Positions 8,296 to 17,208 of a DNA stretch of 64,000 nt are shown one piece after another. Both the position numbers and the translations under genes were made by a program. The number at the start of each line of letters is the position of its first letter. Positions within the stretch are counted from its first letter, which is position 1. The notes beneath the pieces were generated by a model, which did not search any database, was not told the origin of the DNA, and saw only the letters and a list, made by a program, of their open reading frames with translations. The DNA lies in assembly GCA_017527495.1 (NCBI GenBank), contig JAFXPY010000002.1, positions 1-64,000 on the forward strand. Direction: 5' to 3'. This stretch comes from Paludibacteraceae bacterium. Its GTDB lineage: Bacteria; Bacteroidota; Bacteroidia; Bacteroidales; Paludibacteraceae.

Positions 8296-8706
8296 TTATG
8301 CTGTTTTATTCCTCTGCTCTCGTACAATCATAAGTGCTTCGTCTCGAAGCTGTTGAGGTAGTTCAATTTCTCGAAGCTGAAGACTTCTAAGCCATCCGGC
8401 CACTTCATTTTCCTTCAGAGTAAATAATACCTCACTGAATTGTGATATTTCGTTTTCATCGTAAGTATTCGATTCTCTTCCTATGTACTGGTCCAATTCT
8501 TCATCATTGTAGTATATTATTTCTGTTGATGAGTTGAGTAAGGTGTCTTTTTCGCATACCAAATGAGCACCACAGCAGTCTGCCGGTGGACTTTGAATTT
8601 TCTTTGTAGCGTCGGTGGAAACGGTCTTTTTGCGCCTACGCTCTCTGATTTCAATCAGTACGACAACACTGGTTACAAAAGCAATGAAAACGAATAAAAT
8701 TGTCAT
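8296..8706 (-). CDS. Single-pass membrane protein with CCGAHxVCE motif
   Basis: This is a 136-residue protein with an N-terminal transmembrane helix (about 2-20), a basic stop-transfer stretch (RERRRKK), then a soluble domain with a conserved-looking Cys/His cluster CCGAHLVCE (about 44-52), an acidic YYNDEELD stretch and a C-terminal helical part. The start is 2 nt downstream of the parE stop, so it is co-transcribed with parE. I know no function. The Cys/His cluster could bind metal, but this is only suggestive. Confidence 0.65.
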   Translation of the reverse strand: MTILFVFIAFVTSVVVLIEIRERRRKKTVSTDATKKIQSPPADCCGAHLVCEKDTLLNSSTEIIYYNDEELDQYIGRESNTYDENEISQFSEVLFTLKENEVAGWLRSLQLREIELPQQLRDEALMIVREQRNKTA

Positions 8707-8707
8707 A

Positions 8708-10591
8708 TTAATCAGCTGCGTCTTCTTCTATAGTTAGGTTGTTGATAATAAATTCTTGCCTCTCTTGACTATTCTTTCCCATGTAGTAAGCCAACAAGTC
8801 AGCTACAGCATCTTCTTTTCTGAGTGTGACTTGGTCTAAGCGAATGTCTTTACCTATAAGTTTTCTAAACTCGTTTGGCGAAATTTCGCCAAGTCCTTTG
8901 AAGCGAGTTATCTCAGGTTTGGGCCCTAAATCGTTTATTGCACTAACTCGCTCTTCGTCGGTGTAGCAATATCGGATTTCTTTTTTATTTTTTACACGGA
9001 AAAGCGGTGTCTGCAGTATGTAAACATGACCTTTTTTTATCAGATCAGGGAAGAACTGCAGGAAAAAAGTTAGCATCAGAAGCCTAATGTGCATTCCATC
9101 CACATCGGCATCGGTTGCTATGATGACCTTGTTATATCTTAGGTCGTCAAGCCCATCTTCAATATTCAATGCAGCTTGCAAGAGGTTAAACTCTTCGTTT
9201 TCATAGACCACTTTTTTTGTAAGTCCATAACTATTTAATGGTTTACCGCGGAGGCTAAACACAGCTTGTGTGTTTGCATCTCTACTCTTAGTAATTGAAC
9301 CTGAGGCAGAGTCTCCCTCCGTGATGAATATGCTTGATTCCTCACGTAGATCGCCTTTAGCGTCATTGTAGTGTATTCTGCAATCACGTAATTTACGGTT
9401 ATGGAGATTAACTTTTTTTGCTCTTTCTCTTGCTACTTTGGTGACTCCCGCTATAGCTTTTCGTTCTTGTTCTGAATCTTGTATTTTCTTTAGAAGTATG
9501 TCCGATGTTTCCGGATTTTTATGTAAGTAATTGTCAAGTTCTTTTTTTATAAAATCGTTGACAAACTTATTTACTGAGATACTTCCTTCTTGGGGCGACA
9601 TATCTCGCGAGCCAAGCTTGGTTTTAGTCTGGCTCTCAAATACAGGCTCTTCCACATTTATTGCTATAGCGGCTACAATACCATTTCGGATGTCAGACAA
9701 ATCTTGGTTTTTGTTGTAGTATTCTTTCACTGTACGGCCGATTGCCTCACGAAAAGCTGCTTGGTGAGTCCCGCCTTGTATCGTGTGCTGACCATTGACA
9801 AACGAATGGTACTCTTCACCCGATTGGTCTGTATGTGTGATAGCAACTTCAATGTCGTCTCCTTTCAGATAGATAATCGGGTAAAGGGGATCAACGGTCA
9901 TTGTCTCATTGAGCAAGTCGAACAAACCATTTTTAGAGTGAAATTTCTTGCCGTTATAATTTATTGTTAGACCCGTGTTCAGATACGCATAGTTGCGCAT
10001 CATTGTCTCAATATATTCGTTGCGGAATTGGTAGTTTTCAAATAATCCCTTCGATGAATCCGGCTCAAACTCAGTAAGCGTACCTCTTGCAGTGTTGTCG
10101 GTGTTATCGATTATTCCTGTGTCAGAAATCAATTTCCCTTGTTTGAATTCTGCGCGTCGTGTTTTCCCGTCGCGCCATGCCTGCACCGTGAAATGCCAAC
10201 TCAAAGCATTTACCGCCTTTGTACCAACACCATTCAATCCGACTGATTTTTTGAAAGCAGCAGAGTCATATTTAGCTCCTGTGTTGAGCAGTGAAACAGC
10301 CTCTACCATTTTCCCGAGTGGAATACCGCGACCATAGTCGCGCACACGCACTTTACCATCTTGAACCGTAAGCTCTATGACCTTGCCCTCGCGCATGCGG
10401 AATTCGTCAATAGAATTGTCTATCGTCTCTTTAATCAGTACGTATATACCATCGTCAGAATGGCTTCCGTCCCCCAATTTACCAATATACATACCTGGGC
10501 GGAGACGGATGTGCTCCATGTCTTCCAAATGTCGGATGTTTTCATCACCATACTCCGCTGAAATGAACTCTTCTTGATTGTTTTCGGCCAT
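8708..10591 (-). CDS. parE: DNA topoisomerase IV subunit B
   Basis: This is the 627-residue ATPase subunit of a type IIA topoisomerase. It has a GHKL ATP-binding domain ([33 protein letters not shown]), a transducer domain, and a TOPRIM domain ([20 protein letters not shown]). The length and the lack of the long gyrase-B insertion fit ParE rather than GyrB. Its partner A subunit is encoded separately at 43740-46589. It unlinks daughter chromosomes. The gene is driven by the promoter at 10620-10651, divergent from the acyl-CoA synthetase. Confidence 0.88.
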   Translation of the reverse strand: MAENNQEEFISAEYGDENIRHLEDMEHIRLRPGMYIGKLGDGSHSDDGIYVLIKETIDNSIDEFRMREGKVIELTVQDGKVRVRDYGRGIPLGKMVEAVSLLNTGAKYDSAAFKKSVGLNGVGTKAVNALSWHFTVQAWRDGKTRRAEFKQGKLISDTGIIDNTDNTARGTLTEFEPDSSKGLFENYQFRNEYIETMMRNYAYLNTGLTINYNGKKFHSKNGLFDLLNETMTVDPLYPIIYLKGDDIEVAITHTDQSGEEYHSFVNGQHTIQGGTHQAAFREAIGRTVKEYYNKNQDLSDIRNGIVAAIAINVEEPVFESQTKTKLGSRDMSPQEGSISVNKFVNDFIKKELDNYLHKNPETSDILLKKIQDSEQERKAIAGVTKVARERAKKVNLHNRKLRDCRIHYNDAKGDLREESSIFITEGDSASGSITKSRDANTQAVFSLRGKPLNSYGLTKKVVYENEEFNLLQAALNIEDGLDDLRYNKVIIATDADVDGMHIRLLMLTFFLQFFPDLIKKGHVYILQTPLFRVKNKKEIRYCYTDEERVSAINDLGPKPEITRFKGLGEISPNEFRKLIGKDIRLDQVTLRKEDAVADLLAYYMGKNSQERQEFIINNLTIEEDAAD

Positions 10592-10619
10592 AGTGTTTTT
10601 GTTTTATCATTTTACTATG

Positions 10620-10651
10620 CAAAATTAGTTTTTTTTTGCGATATGTGCAAA
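10620..10651 (-). promoter_or_regulatory. Promoter for parE
   Basis: TAATTTTG (10627-10620) and TTTG (10651-10648) are 20 bp apart. Confidence 0.75.
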
Positions 10652-10738
10652 ATTGATAAATTTATTTCACCATTATATGTTAAATTTCACCCCTAATATC
10701 ATAATTTTATCCCAATCAATTCTGTTAAATACCTTAAA

Positions 10739-10770
10739 TTTGCTCGTTTATCTGCGTGTTTGTAATTTTG
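10739..10770 (+). promoter_or_regulatory. Promoter for the first acyl-CoA synthetase gene
   Basis: TTTG (10739-10742) and TAATTTTG (10763-10770) are 20 bp apart. The predicted transcript starts near 10777, which rules out the upstream TTG at 10653 as the start codon. Confidence 0.75.
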
Positions 10771-10826
10771 CAGCGTCAAAAATTTTAACATTAACAAAAT
10801 TTAAAGAAGATTTCAATTTTATAATT

Positions 10827-12509
10827 ATGTCAACTAAAGTAATTAAACAAGGTGATGCTCAAACACCGCATTTTTTTGAGTATTTTAATGAACGTATTCC
10901 ACAGAATTGGAACGAGCCGGCTCTAACAGACTATAATGGTACCAATAACTACACTTATGGTGAGATGGCAACTCAAATGGCAAGGGTACAGGTGTTATTT
11001 GAAAATACGGGCATAAAAAGAGGTGATAAAGTTGCGATATGCGGTAACAACTGTGCCAACTGGGGAGCTGCGTTTGTTGGAGTAGCAGCTGCACAAGGTG
11101 TGATAGTGTCAATCCTCTCTGATTTCAATGGTGAAGATGTTGAAAAATTAGTGAATCACTCTGATGCAATAGCTATGTTTGCAGGCGAGTCTGTTTGGAA
11201 AAAAATAGACGTTACAAAAATACCTAACATAAAGTTCGTCCTCAGTTTACATAATTTCGAGTTGTTATATGCAAAGACCGATGAAATCGGTGAAACATAC
11301 TCAAATTGGGATAAATTATTTGCGCAAAGATATCCCGATGGTTACTCTGCCAAAGATGTCAAATTCCCGACTGATAATCTTGACGAGTTGATGCTCATTA
11401 ATTACACCTCGGGTACAACAAGCGATCCTAAGGGCGTTATGCTTACCTATCGTGCGATGAGTTCTAATGTGCATTTTGGTCAAGAGCGTATTCCGAATCA
11501 TGCCGGTTGGACAGAGGTCTCGATGTTGCCTCTTGCTCACATGTTTGGTTTGACTTATGAATTTCTCTATCAGATAGCAGGCGGATGCCACGTGTATTTC
11601 TTTGGTAAGACACCGGCAGCTTCTCTCTTGTTGAAATGTTTTGCAGAAACTCATCCTTATATGATTCTGACGGTACCTCTCGTTATAGAGAAAATCGTGC
11701 AGGCAAAGGTCTTTCCCGCTCTGCAAAAACAGCCAGTCAAGTTGCTTTGGAAAATTCCAGGCATAAACAAATTGATAGGGAAGAAGATTCGTTCTCAGCT
11801 AATGGAAGCTTTTGGCGGAAAACTGATTTACTTTATTGTTGGTGGTGCAGGACTTAATCCGGAAGTAGAAAAGTTACTTCGTAAGATTGATTTTCCGCTA
11901 CATGTCGGGTATGGTATGACTGAATGTGCTCCATTGATTTCATACGAAGATTGGAACGAACAGCCGTTCGGAAGTTGCGGTAAGTGCGTTTATCGTAATG
12001 AATTGAAAATAGATTCAGCAGATCCACACAACATCGTAGGCGAGATATTGGTTAAAGGTCAGCATGTCATGTTGGGTTATTATAAAAATGATGAAGCAAC
12101 GAAAGCTGCATTTACCCAAGATGGTTGGATGCGCACAGGCGATCTCGGTGTTGTTGATGCAGAAGGCAACTTATTTATTCGTGGAAGAAGTAAAAACATG
12201 ATATTGAGTGCAACAGGTCAGAACATCTATCCTGAAGAATTGGAGGCAGCCATAAATATGTTGGATGGTGTTGTAGAATCTGTTGTCGTTGAACGCCAGA
12301 ACAAACTTGTAGCTCTTGTGTTCCCTAACTATAAATTGGAGGGAGATGCATCGCTCGGTGGAAAGTCGCTCGAACAATATCTCAATGGGCAATTGGTTCA
12401 ACTAAATCAGAAACTACCTGCGTATGAGCGCATACACTCAATAGAACTTGTAAAGGAAGAATTCGAAAAAACTCCAAAAAGAAGTATCCGACGCTTCCTT
12501 TATAAGTAA
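10827..12509 (+). CDS. AMP-forming long-chain acyl-CoA synthetase-like ligase (copy 1)
   Basis: This is a 560-residue ANL-superfamily enzyme that activates a carboxylic acid with ATP to an acyl-adenylate and passes it to CoA (or another thiol). The P-loop YTSGTTSDPKGV, the A5 motif GYGMTECAP, the hinge region GWMRTGDLG and the C-terminal Lys in EKTPKRSIRRF are intact. The ATG at 10827 is chosen because it follows the promoter and aligns with the start of copy 2. Copy 1 and copy 2 (12664-14325) are clearly tandem paralogues with long identical stretches. The substrate is unknown; a fatty acid is most likely. Confidence 0.88.
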   Translation: MSTKVIKQGDAQTPHFFEYFNERIPQNWNEPALTDYNGTNNYTYGEMATQMARVQVLFENTGIKRGDKVAICGNNCANWGAAFVGVAAAQGVIVSILSDFNGEDVEKLVNHSDAIAMFAGESVWKKIDVTKIPNIKFVLSLHNFELLYAKTDEIGETYSNWDKLFAQRYPDGYSAKDVKFPTDNLDELMLINYTSGTTSDPKGVMLTYRAMSSNVHFGQERIPNHAGWTEVSMLPLAHMFGLTYEFLYQIAGGCHVYFFGKTPAASLLLKCFAETHPYMILTVPLVIEKIVQAKVFPALQKQPVKLLWKIPGINKLIGKKIRSQLMEAFGGKLIYFIVGGAGLNPEVEKLLRKIDFPLHVGYGMTECAPLISYEDWNEQPFGSCGKCVYRNELKIDSADPHNIVGEILVKGQHVMLGYYKNDEATKAAFTQDGWMRTGDLGVVDAEGNLFIRGRSKNMILSATGQNIYPEELEAAINMLDGVVESVVVERQNKLVALVFPNYKLEGDASLGGKSLEQYLNGQLVQLNQKLPAYERIHSIELVKEEFEKTPKRSIRRFLYK

Positions 12510-12534
12510 AGCAGAAATCTTCAATTTTGTTTCC

Positions 12535-12577
12535 ATAAGGCTGCCCGATGGGAATCGTGCAGCCTTATTTATTTTTA
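12535..12577 (+). terminator. Intrinsic terminator after synthetase copy 1
   Basis: The arms ATAAGGCTGC and GCAGCCTTAT (12535-12544 / 12559-12568), with an inner CGAT/ATCG stem, form a long hairpin followed by a T-rich run. This separates the two synthetase genes transcriptionally. Confidence 0.85.
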
Positions 12578-12605
12578 TTTGGCAGAATCGGAATATTTGA
12601 AAAAC

Positions 12606-12636
12606 TTGTTTTTTTCAAATAATTAGTATAACTTTG
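12606..12636 (+). promoter_or_regulatory. Promoter for the second synthetase operon
   Basis: TTG (12606-12608) and TAACTTTG (12629-12636) are 20 bp apart, upstream of the ATG at 12664. Confidence 0.65.
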
Positions 12637-12663
12637 CAAATTGTATGAATTTTTAGTAGAATT

Positions 12664-14325
12664 ATGGGTATGACAAAACATTTTTTAACTTACATTAGAG
12701 AGCAGATAGAGCGCGGTGAGAATAATCCGGCGCTGACTGATTTGGAGGGACAGGTGAGTTATACCTACGGTGAAATGGGGGTGCAAATAGAGCGTTTGAG
12801 AGTTCTATTTGATTTGTTGGGTATAAAAGAGGGAGAGAAAATCGCACTTTGTGGGAAGAACTGCTCTAATTGGGTTGTAGCCTTTTTGGCTATTGCTGCG
12901 GCAAAAAGAGTTGTAGTCTCTATTTTGCCTGAATTCTCTGCTGAAAACATTTATTCTTTGGTGCAACATTCGGATGCAAAAATGTTTTTTGCAGGTCCTT
13001 TAGTGTGGAAAACACTTGAGGCTGATAAGTTTGCAAATCTTGAGGCCGTAGTTTCGCTTAGTGATTTTGAACTATTAGTCAGTAAAAATGCTGAAATCGC
13101 GTCTAAATATGCCAAGTGGGAAACGGCTTTTTCCAATCGTTATCCCCAAGGGGTTAATGTTAAGTCATTAGATTGGCCAAATGAAAATCTTGATGATTTA
13201 GTTTTGATCAACTATACTTCTGGTACCACAAGTCAGCCCAAAGGGGTGATGCTTTCTAACGAAAACATCTCAAATAATGTTGAATATGGGCAAATTCGAA
13301 TCCCTAACCATCCGGGTCAAGCGTCTATTGTTGTTCTGCCTTTGGCTCACATGTTTGGATTGGTTTTAGGCCTGCTCTATCAGTTGGCAGGAGGAACACA
13401 TTGCTATTTTCTCGGACGCAATCCGTCTCCTTCAAGCCTGAAAAAAGCATTTGAGCAGGTACATCCATACATGCTTGTTACTGTACCGCTAATTTTGGAA
13501 AAAGTTGTCCGCAAAAATGTTATTCCGGTACTCAATAAGCAACCAATTAAATTTTTATGGCATACTCCGATATTGCGTAAGATTGTTCAGAAAAAAATTT
13601 ATAAGGAATTACAGAAGGCTTTCGGTGGTCAGTTGGGTTACGTGGAGATTGGAGGTGCTGCATTAAGTGAGGACGTCGAAAAAATTCTCGTTTCCATCGG
13701 TTTCCCCATAACTGTTGGTTATGGAATGACGGAAACAGCACCACTGATAGGTTATGAAGATTGGCAACAATTCCGACCTCACACTTGTGGCAGAATTGCC
13801 GGCGGAATGGAACTGCGTATCGATTCGCGCAACCAACATAAAGAAGTAGGTGAAGTGCAAGTTAAAGGCAAAAATGTTATGCTGGGGTATTATAAAAACG
13901 AAGAGGCGACAAAAGCAGCTTTCACTGAAGACGGATGGCTTAAAACCGGAGATTTAGGTGTTATTGACAAAGATGGTTACATACATCTCAGAGGACGGAG
14001 TAAAAATATGATTTTAGGCGCCTCGGGTCAAAATATCTATCCCGAAGAGATAGAAGATAAACTCAACAGCCTTGATGGGGTGGCAGAGTCGGTTGTTGTA
14101 GAGCGAGATGGAAAATTAGTTGGGCTTGTCTATCCTGAAAGTTTGCAAGCACTTGGTGCAAAATACGATGAGTTGAAAGATAAAATCGCTGAACAAATGA
14201 AAGCTAATCTTGAAAAACTCAATCAGATTTTACCAAAATTCAGCAAAGTATCAAAGATAGAGGTGGTCGATAAAGAATTTGAAAAAACACCTAAAAGAAG
14301 TATAAAAAGATTTCTTTATAAATGA
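12664..14325 (+). CDS. AMP-forming long-chain acyl-CoA synthetase-like ligase (copy 2)
   Basis: This is a 553-residue paralogue of the gene at 10827-12509. It has the same intact signatures: YTSGTTSQPKGV, GYGMTETAP, GWLKTGDLG and the terminal EKTPKRSIKRF with the adenylation Lys. The two differ mainly in the acid-pocket region and near the C-terminus, so they may favour different acids. Its stop overlaps the start of the PgpH-like gene (ATGATG), which makes it the first gene of an operon with 7TM-HD, PspC, HAD and OPT genes. Confidence 0.88.
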   Translation: MGMTKHFLTYIREQIERGENNPALTDLEGQVSYTYGEMGVQIERLRVLFDLLGIKEGEKIALCGKNCSNWVVAFLAIAAAKRVVVSILPEFSAENIYSLVQHSDAKMFFAGPLVWKTLEADKFANLEAVVSLSDFELLVSKNAEIASKYAKWETAFSNRYPQGVNVKSLDWPNENLDDLVLINYTSGTTSQPKGVMLSNENISNNVEYGQIRIPNHPGQASIVVLPLAHMFGLVLGLLYQLAGGTHCYFLGRNPSPSSLKKAFEQVHPYMLVTVPLILEKVVRKNVIPVLNKQPIKFLWHTPILRKIVQKKIYKELQKAFGGQLGYVEIGGAALSEDVEKILVSIGFPITVGYGMTETAPLIGYEDWQQFRPHTCGRIAGGMELRIDSRNQHKEVGEVQVKGKNVMLGYYKNEEATKAAFTEDGWLKTGDLGVIDKDGYIHLRGRSKNMILGASGQNIYPEEIEDKLNSLDGVAESVVVERDGKLVGLVYPESLQALGAKYDELKDKIAEQMKANLEKLNQILPKFSKVSKIEVVDKEFEKTPKRSIKRFLYK

Positions 14326-16385
14326 TGAAATTCAAGGTAAGCAAGGATATAATCGAAAACTTAATTAAGTTCGGAGCACTGATATGCCTCGTCTTAATTA
14401 TGGTGCAATTTCATTCCGTTCGGACAAAATCTTTTCGTTATCATTACGTAGAAGGGCACCCATGGACTTATGAAGGTCTGCAAGCGCCATTCGATTTCCC
14501 AATCTACAAATCGAATGCGGCCATTGAAGCCGAACGGGCTGAAATGTTGCGTAATTATATGCCTTGTTTCCGTCTTGAAGAAGTAAGTATAGAAACTATT
14601 CTTGATTCGTTACAAAAACAGTATTCATTGTCAATTCAAGAAAGAAATCAATGTGGACAGGTCTTTTTGAGAATCTTTTCCGAGAATATATTGTCGGGGC
14701 AGGATATGCAATGGCTTGCAGATAGCACTTATTCGAATATCAAGATTATTGACGACCATAATGTTGCACAGTCAAAGACTCTTCTTGAATGTTTTACTCC
14801 TTTAACGATTTATTCGAAAATCACCGCTATTTCTGATTCTGTAACTCTCGAATTAATAGATCGTTTTTCTATATATAAGTATATAGTTCCCAATCTTACT
14901 TATGACGAATCAATGTCAGAAAAATTGCGTAATGACATTCTTTCCAAGATAGCCATTTCTGAGGGGACTATTCAATATGGAGAAATGATAATCGACCGCG
15001 GTGAAATCGTAACAAAAGAGAAATATCAGATACTTCAATCTTTAGAGCGTCAGTATCAAGAAATTTATTCTTCAAAACAATCATGGTTGTCTTTGTTAGG
15101 CGATGTGATGCTTGAATTATTCTTTGTTCTTTTGTTGATATTGTATTTGGTAAGATTTCGCCCGGGCTATTACAAGGGAATGAAAAATGTTATGTTTTTC
15201 TTTATTCTTGTTGGTTTGATGGTTTCACTCTCTGCTGGTGCAATAAAACTTGGAGAAATGCTCAATCTCCCCATGTGTGTCTATCTTGTTCCGTTAGCAT
15301 GGGTCCCTATATTGATAAGGGTGTTTTTCGATGCCCGTACAAGTTTGTATGTTCATTGGATAACTCTGGTGCTTGTGGCATTGATGCTTGACGACCCATT
15401 CACGTATGTCCTTATTCAAGTTGCCGTAGGAATGGTAGTTGTTACAAGCTTGAAAGATATTACGGTGAGGTCGCAATTGGCAACAACAGCATTATATGTA
15501 TTCCTGACCTATTCGTTTATATATACTGCTCTGACACTCTCTATAACAGGAGATATAACGAAATTGGATTGGATAGTATATGTCTTGTTTGCAATAAATT
15601 GTGTGTTGCTTTTGCTTGCCTATGGTCTGATCTTTTTGTGCGAAAAATCTTTTAAGATGTTGTCGTCGATGACTCTTGTGGAGTTGTCTAATGTTAATTC
15701 GGAGTTGTTGATGAAACTTGCTCAAGAAGCTCCGGGAACATTCCAGCATAGCTTGCAAGTGGCTAATCTTGCTTCAGAGGCAGCTAAGAAAATAGGTGCT
15801 GATAGCCTATTGGTACGGACAGGTGCTATGTATCATGATATAGGTAAGATGGTTAATCCTCAAAATTTCACGGAAAATCAGCAAGGAGGAGTAAATCCAT
15901 TGTCATCTATGCCGATTATGGAGGCTGTTGCAATCATTTTAGCGCATGTGACAGATGGTGAAAGTATTGCAAAAAAGAATCATTTACCACAGAAATTGAT
16001 CGATTTCATCGTAACCCACCATGGAACATCAAAGGCAAGATATTTTTACAACACTTATGTTAATACTCATCCAAACGAAAAAGTTGATGAGTCGCTTTTT
16101 ATGTATAAAGGTTTAAAGCCATTTACTCGTGAGCAGGGCATACTCATGATGGCAGACGCAGTAGAAGCAAGAAGCAGAAGCCTAAATGAGTATTCCGAAA
16201 AATCTATCGATGAAATGGTAGAGCAAATGGTCAATGCGCAAATCAATGACGGACAACTCAATCAAACGCCACTCACCTTCAAAGACATTGAAGATATAAA
16301 GGCTGTACTTAAAGAAAAATTACGTAATATATATCATCATAGAATAACCTATCCGGAATTAAATTTTCAGGAAAAAGAAAAATAA
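14322..16385 (+). CDS. pgpH: PgpH-type 7TM-HD phosphohydrolase (c-di-AMP phosphodiesterase family)
   Basis: This is a 687-residue membrane protein. It has an N-terminal helix (about 15-30), an extracytoplasmic 7TMR-HDED region (about 40-250), a bundle of about seven transmembrane helices (about 260-450) and a cytoplasmic HD domain with FQHS (His476), YHDIGK (His505-Asp506), a VTDGES/AHVT stretch and the VTHHGT motif. PgpH proteins hydrolyse cyclic di-AMP, linking it to envelope or osmotic state. All metal ligands I can identify are present. Either of two adjacent ATGs (14322 or 14325) could start it. The overlap with the acyl-CoA synthetase indicates coupling. Confidence 0.87.
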   Translation: MMKFKVSKDIIENLIKFGALICLVLIMVQFHSVRTKSFRYHYVEGHPWTYEGLQAPFDFPIYKSNAAIEAERAEMLRNYMPCFRLEEVSIETILDSLQKQYSLSIQERNQCGQVFLRIFSENILSGQDMQWLADSTYSNIKIIDDHNVAQSKTLLECFTPLTIYSKITAISDSVTLELIDRFSIYKYIVPNLTYDESMSEKLRNDILSKIAISEGTIQYGEMIIDRGEIVTKEKYQILQSLERQYQEIYSSKQSWLSLLGDVMLELFFVLLLILYLVRFRPGYYKGMKNVMFFFILVGLMVSLSAGAIKLGEMLNLPMCVYLVPLAWVPILIRVFFDARTSLYVHWITLVLVALMLDDPFTYVLIQVAVGMVVVTSLKDITVRSQLATTALYVFLTYSFIYTALTLSITGDITKLDWIVYVLFAINCVLLLLAYGLIFLCEKSFKMLSSMTLVELSNVNSELLMKLAQEAPGTFQHSLQVANLASEAAKKIGADSLLVRTGAMYHDIGKMVNPQNFTENQQGGVNPLSSMPIMEAVAIILAHVTDGESIAKKNHLPQKLIDFIVTHHGTSKARYFYNTYVNTHPNEKVDESLFMYKGLKPFTREQGILMMADAVEARSRSLNEYSEKSIDEMVEQMVNAQINDGQLNQTPLTFKDIEDIKAVLKEKLRNIYHHRITYPELNFQEKEK

Positions 16386-16388
16386 GAT

Positions 16389-16580
16389 ATGAGTTCAAAA
16401 CGGTTATTACGTTCCAATAATAGAATTATTGCCGGAGTATGTGCAGGTATTGCGGAATATTTTGATGTTGATCCTACTCTTGTCCGTATTATTTACGCTT
16501 TAGTCTCGATGTCGTCAGCCGGTTTTCCCGGTTTGCTCGTATATTTGATTTTAATGATTATAATGCCTCAAGCAGAATGA
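16389..16580 (+). CDS. PspC-domain small membrane protein
   Basis: This is a 63-residue protein that is almost wholly a PspC domain: RSNNRIIAGVCAGIAEYFDVDPTLVR, followed by a hydrophobic helix and MPQAE. PspC domains sense or respond to envelope stress in phage-shock systems. Here it is free-standing, as is common in Bacteroidota. It lies 3 nt after the pgpH stop, and its TGA overlaps the HAD gene's ATG by 4 nt. It is too small to have a regulator domain of its own. Confidence 0.88.
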   Translation: MSSKRLLRSNNRIIAGVCAGIAEYFDVDPTLVRIIYALVSMSSAGFPGLLVYLILMIIMPQAE

Positions 16581-17200
16581 TTAAAACTCTTATATTTGAT
16601 TTTGGCGGTGTCTTGATCAATCTTGACAAAGAAGCTTGTGTTAGTAGGTATAAGCAATTAGGTGTATCCAATGTTGATAAATTGCTCGACAATTATATTC
16701 AGTCAGGAGTATTTCTCCAACTTGAGCAAGGAGAAATATCGCTTGCAGAATTTCATGATAAAGTCCGACAGCTGTCAGGACATAACATTTCAGACAAAGA
16801 TATTGATGATGCCTTTTGCGCTTTCTTGCTTGATATACCGGACAAGAAAATGCAAAAAATAAAACAGCTGCGCAGTAAATATAGGATAGTAATGCTGAGC
16901 AATACAAATGAGTTGCATTTTCCGATGAATTCGGGTAAACTCGTAGGTGGAGATTATTTGATTTCCGACTATTTCGACCATTGTTATTTGTCTTTTCAGA
17001 TGCATTTGTCAAAGCCGGATAGTCGAATATTTCAAGCATTATTAGAGAATGAAAAGGTCTTGGCTGAGGAGTGCTTATTCCTTGACGATGGGCCGCAAAA
17101 TATAGCGGCTGCTCAGAAAATGGGCTTTAATTGTTTTCTTGTAGAAAACGGTCTGTGGATCGATGAAATCGATGAATTATTACAATCATTAAATAAATAG
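16577..17200 (+). CDS. HAD-superfamily hydrolase, subfamily IA (YihX-like)
   Basis: This is a 207-residue cytoplasmic phosphatase-type protein. Motif I is DFGGV (Asp8), motif II is MLSNTN, the motif III Lys is in HLSKPD, and motif IV is LDDGPQN. The helical cap between residues 20 and 90 is the small YihX/haloacid-dehalogenase type. Phosphatase activity on a sugar phosphate or FMN-like compound is typical of relatives, but the substrate is not predictable. It is translationally coupled to the PspC gene. Confidence 0.87.
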   Translation: MIKTLIFDFGGVLINLDKEACVSRYKQLGVSNVDKLLDNYIQSGVFLQLEQGEISLAEFHDKVRQLSGHNISDKDIDDAFCAFLLDIPDKKMQKIKQLRSKYRIVMLSNTNELHFPMNSGKLVGGDYLISDYFDHCYLSFQMHLSKPDSRIFQALLENEKVLAEECLFLDDGPQNIAAAQKMGFNCFLVENGLWIDEIDELLQSLNK

Positions 17201-17208
17201 GTACAAGT

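Noticed and set aside
10653-10826. An N-terminal extension of acyl-CoA synthetase copy 1 from TTG
   Set aside because: It would be translated from DNA upstream of the predicted transcription start and has no counterpart in copy 2.
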